Shown here one piece after another: positions 1 through 4,242 of a stretch of 5,861 nucleotides of DNA. Origin of the DNA: Actinomycetota bacterium (GTDB taxonomy: Bacteria > Actinomycetota > Actinomycetes > Mycobacteriales > Jatrophihabitantaceae); the NCBI GenBank assembly GCA_019241805.1, contig JAFAWL010000083.1, forward strand, positions 1-5,861, given 5' to 3'. Made by a program: the position numbers and the translations under genes. The notes beneath the pieces were generated by a model. The model did no database searches and had not been told where the DNA came from. It saw only the letters and a program-made list of their open reading frames with translations. Positions within the stretch are counted from its first letter, which is position 1; every line of letters starts with the position of its first letter.

Positions 1-504
1 AACTCCGAAGGGCATCTGGTCCTGGCCACCGGCAATAAGAGCGAACTGGCCGTCGGCTACTCGACGATCTACGGTGACGCTGTCGGTGGCTTCGCGCCGA
101 TCAAGGACGTACCGAAGACGCTCGTCTGGCGCCTGGCCCGTTGGCGCAACGCGACCGCCGAGCAGGCCGGGCAGATCGCACCGATCCCGCCGAATTCCAT
201 CACCAAGCCGCCCTCGGCCGAGCTTCGCCCAGGCCAGCTCGACAGCGACTCCCTACCCGACTACGAACTGCTCGACGCCGTGCTGGCCCGTTACATCGAC
301 GGGGACGAGAGCGTCGAGGCCATCATCGCGGCCGGCTACGCGCCCGAGCTGGTGGCTCGCACCGCCCGGATGGTGGACGCCGCCGAGTGGAAGCGGCGCC
401 AGTACCCGCCCGGCACGAAGATCAGCTTCAAGGCGTTCGGGCGGGACCGTCGCCTGCCCATCACCAACCGCTGGCGAGAACCCGTGGCGCACACCACATC
501 CTGA
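1..504 (+). CDS. nadE: NAD+ synthetase, C-terminal part (5' end outside window)
   Basis: This is the C-terminal 167 residues of a cytoplasmic NAD+ synthetase, which amidates nicotinic acid adenine dinucleotide to NAD+ with ATP. Reading frame 1 is open from the first base to TGA at 502-504. Visible family motifs are TGNKSE (fragment residues 10-15), GYSTIYGD (19-26) and GGFAPIKDVPKT (29-40) of the synthetase core, then the tail LPDYELLDAVLARYIDGD and, near the end, YPPGTKISFKAFGRD and LPITNRW. This tail is typical of the long glutamine-dependent enzymes, which carry an N-terminal nitrilase-type glutaminase domain. That domain would lie left of the window, so glutamine dependence is inferred from the tail and not seen. 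The gene is on the same strand as panB, 118 bases upstream of it. No strong terminator hairpin follows the stop, so co-transcription with panB is possible. Confidence 0.93.
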   Translation, partial: NSEGHLVLATGNKSELAVGYSTIYGDAVGGFAPIKDVPKTLVWRLARWRNATAEQAGQIAPIPPNSITKPPSAELRPGQLDSDSLPDYELLDAVLARYIDGDESVEAIIAAGYAPELVARTARMVDAAEWKRRQYPPGTKISFKAFGRDRRLPITNRWREPVAHTTS

Positions 505-531
505 CCGCTGTGGCGCGCGCCTCACGCCCAC

Positions 532-577
532 TTGCCAATACGCGATTCGCGCGCATCATGGACGCGTCACATCCATG
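532..577 (+). promoter_or_regulatory. Weak candidate panB promoter with overlapping inverted repeat
   Basis: In the 118-base nadE-panB gap, TTGCCA (532-537) is followed after 16 bases by CATCAT (554-559), a poor but possible -35/-10 pair. An inverted repeat CATGGA-N9-TCCATG (557-562 and 572-577) overlaps the -10 candidate and the expected start of transcription, a position suited to an operator. A smaller palindrome CGCGA-T-TCGCG lies at 541-551 in the spacer. The boxes match consensus only partly, and short GC-rich palindromes are common in such DNA, so this is a tentative call. panB may instead be read from nadE. Confidence 0.2.
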
Positions 578-603
578 TGCCCGGGGACCGGCGAGCCGGC
601 CTC

Positions 604-609
604 GAGGAG
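604..609 (+). promoter_or_regulatory. Ribosome binding site of panB
   Basis: GAGGAG lies 13 bases before ATG at 623. This is a good Shine-Dalgarno match at slightly long spacing. It supports ATG 623 as the start, although the frame stays open far upstream into nadE. Homology also begins at this ATG. Confidence 0.6.
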
Positions 610-622
610 AAAGTGGGCGACC

Positions 623-1453
623 ATGCCAGAAAGCCTGTACGGCAACGTGCTCAATCGGCGCGTCACCATCCGCGACGTGCAGCAGGCCAAGGAGCGCGGC
701 GAGCGGTGGGCGATGCTCACCGCCTACGACTACTCCACCGCCAAGATCTTCGACGAGGCCGGGATCCCGGTGCTGCTCGTCGGCGACTCAGCCGCGAACG
801 TGGTCTACGGCTACGACTCCACCGTGCCGGTGTCCGTCGACGAACTTCTTCCCCTCGTCAGGGCGGTCGTGCGAGGTACATCGCGGGCGCTCGTCGTCGG
901 CGACCTGCCCTTCGGCAGTTACCAGACCTCGGCCGGTCAGGCCCTGGACACCGCGGTCCGCTTCATGAAGGAAGGCGGTGCCCAGGCGATCAAACTGGAG
1001 GGTGGCCAACGGGTCGCGCCTCAGATCGAGGCACTCGTCTGCGCCGGCATCCCGGTCATGGCCCACATCGGACTGACCCCGCAGTCGGTGAACACTCTGG
1101 GCGGCTATCGCGTGCAGGGCCGCGGCGACGAGGGTGCCCACCGGCTGCTGCAGGACGCCAAGGCGCTGCAAGCGGCCGGAGCATTCGCCGTCGTGCTTGA
1201 ACTCGTGCCCTCGGAGCTGGCCGCCGAGGTGACCCGGCAGCTGCACATCCCGACGATCGGGATCGGCGCCGGCGCCGGCTGCGACGCCCAGGTGCTCGTC
1301 TGGCAGGACATGGCCGGTTTGAGCAGCGGCCGCTCGCCGAAGTTCGTCAAGCAGTTCGCGCAGCTCGGACCGGCGTTGCGCGCGGCGGCGGGACAGTACG
1401 CCGACGAGGTCCGAAGCGGCGCCTACCCAGCCCCGGAAAACAGTTACAGCTGA
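623..1453 (+). CDS. panB: 3-methyl-2-oxobutanoate (ketopantoate) hydroxymethyltransferase
   Basis: PanB transfers a hydroxymethyl group from 5,10-methylenetetrahydrofolate to 3-methyl-2-oxobutanoate, giving ketopantoate, the first committed step of pantothenate and CoA synthesis in the cytoplasm. The 276-residue product has normal family length and is a single beta/alpha-barrel domain. Landmarks are MLTAYDYSTAKIFDEAG (31-47), VGDSAANVVYGY (53-64), VVGDLPFGSY (91-100), AIKLEGG (122-128), HIGLTPQ (148-154), VLELVP (191-196) and IGIGAG (212-217). By comparison with the E. coli enzyme, Asp55, Asp94 and Glu126 should bind Mg2+, Lys124 lines the active site and Glu193 is the catalytic acid/base, so the enzyme looks intact. 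The start is ATG 623, supported by GAGGAG at 604-609 and by the conserved N-terminus. The frame is open upstream to 74, but that part overlaps nadE out of frame and is not coding. A strong hairpin begins 12 bases after the stop. Confidence 0.96.
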   Translation: MPESLYGNVLNRRVTIRDVQQAKERGERWAMLTAYDYSTAKIFDEAGIPVLLVGDSAANVVYGYDSTVPVSVDELLPLVRAVVRGTSRALVVGDLPFGSYQTSAGQALDTAVRFMKEGGAQAIKLEGGQRVAPQIEALVCAGIPVMAHIGLTPQSVNTLGGYRVQGRGDEGAHRLLQDAKALQAAGAFAVVLELVPSELAAEVTRQLHIPTIGIGAGAGCDAQVLVWQDMAGLSSGRSPKFVKQFAQLGPALRAAAGQYADEVRSGAYPAPENSYS

Positions 1454-1465
1454 TCGATACGACGC

Positions 1466-1491
1466 GGTGCGCCCGCCTCAGCGGGCGCACC
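1466..1491 (+). terminator. Hairpin downstream of panB, probable terminator
   Basis: GGTGCGCCCGC (1466-1476) pairs perfectly over 11 bp with GCGGGCGCACC (1481-1491) around the loop CTCA. It starts 12 bases after the panB stop. No T-run follows (the next bases are ACATTG), so it is a GC-rich hairpin without U-tract, a form often predicted as a terminator in actinobacteria. Of the six hairpins in the array this has the longest stem, because only here does the left flank GGTGC match the right flank GCACC. Confidence 0.55.
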
Positions 1492-1617
1492 ACATTGCCC
1501 GCCTCAGCGGGCACACCACATTGCCCGCCTCAGCCGGCGCACCACATTGCCCGCCTCAGCGGGCGCACCACATTGCCCGCCTCAGCGGGCGACACCACAT
1601 TGCCCGCCTCAGCGGGC
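1471..1617. repeat. Six tandem copies of a 26-27 bp palindromic unit
   Basis: The core GCCCGCCTCAGCGGGC (6-bp stem, CTCA loop) occurs at 1471-1486, 1497-1512, 1523-1538, 1549-1564, 1575-1590 and 1602-1617. Five of the six cores are identical; copy 3 has one stem change (C at 1535 in place of G), which breaks one pair. The linkers are GCACCACATT (copies 1, 3, 4), ACACCACATT (copy 2) and GACACCACATT (copy 5), giving periods of 26, 26, 26, 26 and 27. The array fills nearly the whole gap between convergent panB and glgP, and its last copy enters the glgP coding end. On the - strand the loop reads TGAG. Such near-identity suggests recent tandem duplication and likely copy-number variation between strains. 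Each unit is a potential bidirectional terminator hairpin. Confidence 0.93.
1575..1617 (-). terminator. Probable glgP terminator hairpins, stop codon in the loop
   Basis: Read in the glgP direction, the first hairpin met (1617-1602) is GCCCGC-TGAG-GCGGGC, whose loop contains the glgP TGA stop (1611-1609). A second identical hairpin (1590-1575) follows 11 bases later, with four more beyond. A ribosome finishing at the stop would cover the first hairpin, so the second and later ones are the more likely to act on the transcript. No U-tract is present, and termination is inferred from structure and position between convergent genes. Confidence 0.45.
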
Positions 1618-4173
1618 GACGGCCACCACTCCGAGGTCGGCCGGCGTCGAGACCAGGTCGCTCTTGGGCAGCACCCGCACGGTGTAGCCGAACGACCCCG
1701 TGCGCTCGAGCGGCACGTCGCCCTCGAACCGGCTGACCCCGTCGCCCTGCTCGACCGGGCTGAGCGGAAGGGTGCGGACATCGGTCAGGCGATCCTCGGT
1801 GTCGACGGTGCCGTAGACCGCCGACACCTCGACATCGGAGTCGGTCAGCCCGTTCAGGCTCACCTCGGCTCGCAGCTGAAGTACGCCGCCCAGTTGCGGG
1901 TCGCCGTCGACCTGCGAGTCGACGTGCAGCACCTGCACTCCCGGCCAGGCCGCCAGTACGTCGGAGCGCCAGTGGGCCAGCTGCCGGGCGGCCGTGAACT
2001 TGTCCTGCGTCAGCCGCTCGGCCGCTTCGGCCGCGGGCGCATAGAGCCGCTGGACGTAGTCCCGAACCATGCGGGTCGCCATCACCTTCGGACCTAGCAC
2101 CTTGATCGTGTGGCGAACCTGCTGCACCCAGCGGGTCGGAACGCCGCCAGAGGTCCGCTCGTAGAAGCGCGGGGCCACCTGCTGCTCGATCAAGCCGTAC
2201 AACGCCGCAGCCTCGACCTCGTCTCTCCGATCAGGGTCGGCGACCCCGTCAGCGGACGGAATCGCCCAGCCGTTCTCGCCGTCGAACCACTCGTCCCACC
2301 AGCCATCGAGGATCGAGAGATTCAGCGCGCCGTTCAACGCGGCTTTCATGCCGGACGTGCCGCAGGCTTCGAGCGGGCGAAGCGGATTGTTCAACCAGAC
2401 GTCCACGCCCCAGTAGAGGTAGCGGGCCATGCCGATGTCGTAGTCGGGTAGGAATGCGATGCGGTTACGCACCCCGGCGTCGTCGGCGAAGCGCACCATC
2501 TGCGCGATCAGCTGCTTGCCGCCGTCGTCGGCGGGATGGCTCTTGCCGGCGATCACGATCTGGACCGGACGCTCCGGATGCAGCAGCAACGATTTCAATC
2601 GCTCCGGGTCACGAAGCATCAGCGTCAGTCGCTTGTACGACGGCACCCGGCGTGCGAAACCGATGGTGAGAACGTCCGGGTCGAAGGCCGAACTCGTCCA
2701 ACCGAGCTCCGCCTCGGTCATGCCCCGCTGCAGTGACGAGGTCCGGATGCGCCGTCGGATCTCATTGACCAGGCGCTCGCGCAGCACCCGCCGGGTGCTC
2801 CACAACTCGACGTCGCCGACGCGATCGACTGCATCCCAGCTGCCCTCGTCGACCGTCTCGGCGCCGACCTCGCGCTCGACGATCTCCGTGATCTCGCGCG
2901 ACATCCACGTAGGTGCATGCACGCCGTTGGTCACCGAAACGATGGGCACCTCGCCGGTGTCGAAGCCCGGCCACAGGCCTGAGAACATCTCGCGGCTGAC
3001 CTCACCGTGCAGCAGTGACACGCCGTTTGCGCGGCCGCCCAGTCGGAAGCCCATATGGGCCATGTTGAAGATCTCGGGATCGTCCTCGGCGCCGAGTTCG
3101 AGCACCCGGTCCACGGCCACCCCCGGCATGGCGGTCAGGTGCGCCTCGACCAAGTCCCGCGGGAACCGATCGATACCGGCGGGAACGGGTGTGTGCGTCG
3201 TGAAGACGGTGCCGGCCCGCACGGCCTGAAGCGCCTCGTCGAAGCTCAGATCATCGTGCTCGACCAGTTCCCGGATCCGCTCCACTCCCAGGAAGCCGGC
3301 GTGGCCCTCGTTGGTATGGAACACCACGGGGGCCGCTCGGCCGCTGGCCCGACAGTAGGCGCGGATCGCGCGCACACCGCCGACTCCGAGCAACAGCTCT
3401 TGCTCGAGGCGATGCTCTTTGCCGCCGCCGTAGAGGCGGTCGGTGATCTGCCGGGCGGAGGTGTCGTTCTCCTCGATGTCGGAGTCGAGCAGAAGTAACG
3501 GCACCCGGCCGACCTCAGCGACCCACACCTGGGCGTGCAGGTCCCGGCCGTCGGTCAACGGCAGCGAGATGCGCACGAGCGGCGTGTTCTTGTCGCCGGC
3601 CCGTTCGTTGAGCGGCTTGATCGGCAGGCCTTGCGGATCCAGCGACGGGTAGCGCTCCAGTTGCCAGCCGTCGCGCGACAGCGACTGGCTGAAGTAACCC
3701 GAGCGGTAGAGCAGCCCGACGCCGATGATCGGCACACCCAGGTCACTGGCAGCCTTCAGGTGGTCACCGGCGAGAATGCCCAGGCCGCCGGAGTACTGCG
3801 GCAGCACCTCGGTGATGCCGAATTCTGGCGAGAAGTACGCAATGCTCTCGGGCAGCACGTGGTCTCCGCTGTCCTGCTGGCGCTGGTACCACCGCGGCTG
3901 GGTCAGGTAGTCGGTCAGGTCGTCGTGCACGTCGTCGAGGCGACGCAGGAAGCGCCGATCGCGGGCAAGCAGGCTCAATCGCGCACCGGTGACCTCGCCC
4001 AACATCCGGCCCGGGTCACCGCCGCAGCCGTGCCACAGCTCAGGATCGACCGACTCGAGCAGGTCCTGAGAATCGGGATGCCACGACCAGCGCAAGTTGC
4101 TGACGATGTCGCTGAGCTTCTGCAGCTCCGGGGGAAATTCGGCACGGACGGTGAGCCGTCGCAAAGCTTTCAC
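1609..4173 (-). CDS. glgP: Alpha-glucan (glycogen/maltodextrin) phosphorylase, GT35
   Basis: GlgP cleaves alpha-1,4-glucans by phosphorolysis, releasing glucose 1-phosphate with a pyridoxal-phosphate cofactor in the cytoplasm. The 854-residue product belongs to the alpha-glucan phosphorylase branch found in actinobacteria, which opens with a DUF3417-type domain (about 1-110, with NLRWSWHPDSQDL). The catalytic part shows YFSPEFGITEVLPQYSGG (113-130), GDHLKAASDLGVP (136-148), HTNEGHAGF (286-294), FTTHTPVPAGIDRF (324-337), VTNGVHAPTW (414-423) and GFARRVPSYKR (505-515). EACGTSGMKAALNGALN (602-618) carries Lys610, the expected PLP lysine. The end (about 740-854) is a beta-rich extension that M. 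tuberculosis GlgP also has. The start is GTG at 4173-4171: the product opens with MKALRRLTVR, almost the same as the mycobacterial protein. No Shine-Dalgarno sequence precedes it, and a TAnnnT box lies 7 bases upstream, so the mRNA is probably leaderless. The gene is divergent from glgE and convergent with panB. The last codons, GTC GCC CGC TGA, extend into the hairpin array. Confidence 0.96.
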   Translation of the reverse strand: MKALRRLTVRAEFPPELQKLSDIVSNLRWSWHPDSQDLLESVDPELWHGCGGDPGRMLGEVTGARLSLLARDRRFLRRLDDVHDDLTDYLTQPRWYQRQQDSGDHVLPESIAYFSPEFGITEVLPQYSGGLGILAGDHLKAASDLGVPIIGVGLLYRSGYFSQSLSRDGWQLERYPSLDPQGLPIKPLNERAGDKNTPLVRISLPLTDGRDLHAQVWVAEVGRVPLLLLDSDIEENDTSARQITDRLYGGGKEHRLEQELLLGVGGVRAIRAYCRASGRAAPVVFHTNEGHAGFLGVERIRELVEHDDLSFDEALQAVRAGTVFTTHTPVPAGIDRFPRDLVEAHLTAMPGVAVDRVLELGAEDDPEIFNMAHMGFRLGGRANGVSLLHGEVSREMFSGLWPGFDTGEVPIVSVTNGVHAPTWMSREITEIVEREVGAETVDEGSWDAVDRVGDVELWSTRRVLRERLVNEIRRRIRTSSLQRGMTEAELGWTSSAFDPDVLTIGFARRVPSYKRLTLMLRDPERLKSLLLHPERPVQIVIAGKSHPADDGGKQLIAQMVRFADDAGVRNRIAFLPDYDIGMARYLYWGVDVWLNNPLRPLEACGTSGMKAALNGALNLSILDGWWDEWFDGENGWAIPSADGVADPDRRDEVEAAALYGLIEQQVAPRFYERTSGGVPTRWVQQVRHTIKVLGPKVMATRMVRDYVQRLYAPAAEAAERLTQDKFTAARQLAHWRSDVLAAWPGVQVLHVDSQVDGDPQLGGVLQLRAEVSLNGLTDSDVEVSAVYGTVDTEDRLTDVRTLPLSPVEQGDGVSRFEGDVPLERTGSFGYTVRVLPKSDLVSTPADLGVVAVAR

Positions 4174-4180
4174 GCCGGGG

Positions 4181-4209
4181 AGGCTAGTCGGTGTGTGTTA
4201 CCCCTGCAC
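4181..4209 (-). promoter_or_regulatory. Probable leaderless promoter of glgP
   Basis: On the - strand TAGCCT (4186-4181) fits the actinobacterial -10 pattern TAnnnT and ends exactly 7 bases before the GTG start codon, so transcription would begin at or next to the G of GTG. The bases between box and start (CCCCGGC) contain no Shine-Dalgarno sequence. A weak -35-like GTGCAG (4209-4204) lies 17 bases upstream. The -10 spacing is the main evidence and the -35 match is poor. Confidence 0.45.
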
Positions 4210-4217
4210 GACGGGTA
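4199..4217. promoter_or_regulatory. Central inverted repeat of the glgP-glgE divergent region
   Basis: TACCC (4199-4203) and GGGTA (4213-4217) form an inverted repeat with a 9-base spacer, almost centred between the two start codons (4173 and 4243). The spacer holds the bases where the -35 regions of both promoters would lie. A dimeric regulator bound here could affect both genes. The arms are only 5 bp, so a chance origin is quite possible. Confidence 0.22.
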
Positions 4218-4234
4218 CCGGAAGGGTTTACGTT
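4204..4234 (+). promoter_or_regulatory. Probable leaderless promoter of glgE
   Basis: TACGTT (4229-4234) fits TAnnnT and ends 8 bases before GTG at 4243. No Shine-Dalgarno-like sequence precedes that GTG (the bases are CTAAACCT), as expected for a leaderless transcript starting at or beside the start codon. The -35 region is poor: CTGCAC (4204-4209) is 19 bases upstream of the -10 box. It coincides with the -35-like bases of the opposing glgP promoter. Confidence 0.42.
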
Positions 4235-4241
4235 CTAAACC
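4225..4241. promoter_or_regulatory. Inverted repeat overlapping the glgE -10 box, possible operator
   Basis: GGTTTA (4225-4230) and TAAACC (4236-4241) are a perfect 6-bp inverted repeat around CGTTC. The repeat spans the proposed -10 box TACGTT and ends one base before the GTG start. A repressor here would block polymerase directly. It stands out as AT-rich in GC-rich surroundings. No known regulator consensus is recognised. Confidence 0.3.
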
Positions 4242-4242
4242 T

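Noticed and set aside
512..521. GGCGCGCGCC palindrome after the nadE stop as a terminator
   Set aside because: It is a self-complementary run without a loop and without a T-tract, so it cannot form a normal terminator hairpin.
74..622. N-terminal extension of panB by in-frame codons up to ATG 74
   Set aside because: The extension overlaps the conserved nadE frame, is Ser/Arg/Pro rich and unlike any PanB. ATG 623 has a ribosome binding site and the conserved N-terminus.
141..968. Open frame of 275 codons across nadE and panB
   Set aside because: It is out of frame with both conserved genes, and the product is Arg/Pro/Ala rich with no family resemblance.
1471..1617. Possible CRISPR array
   Set aside because: The linkers between the palindromic cores are only 10-11 bases and nearly identical, so there are no unique spacers. 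No cas gene is present.
1467..1736. Repeat-bearing reading frame that could encode a repetitive peptide (Arg/His/Pro rich)
   Set aside because: The unit is 26-27 bases, not a multiple of three, so no constant peptide repeat results. The composition is that of GC-rich noncoding DNA and the frame runs antisense into glgP.
2459..3229. Long open frame (256 codons) on the + strand within glgP
   Set aside because: It lies opposite a well-conserved glgP frame and its product has low-complexity Ser/Arg/Thr composition with no recognisable motif. It is a shadow caused by GC-biased codons.
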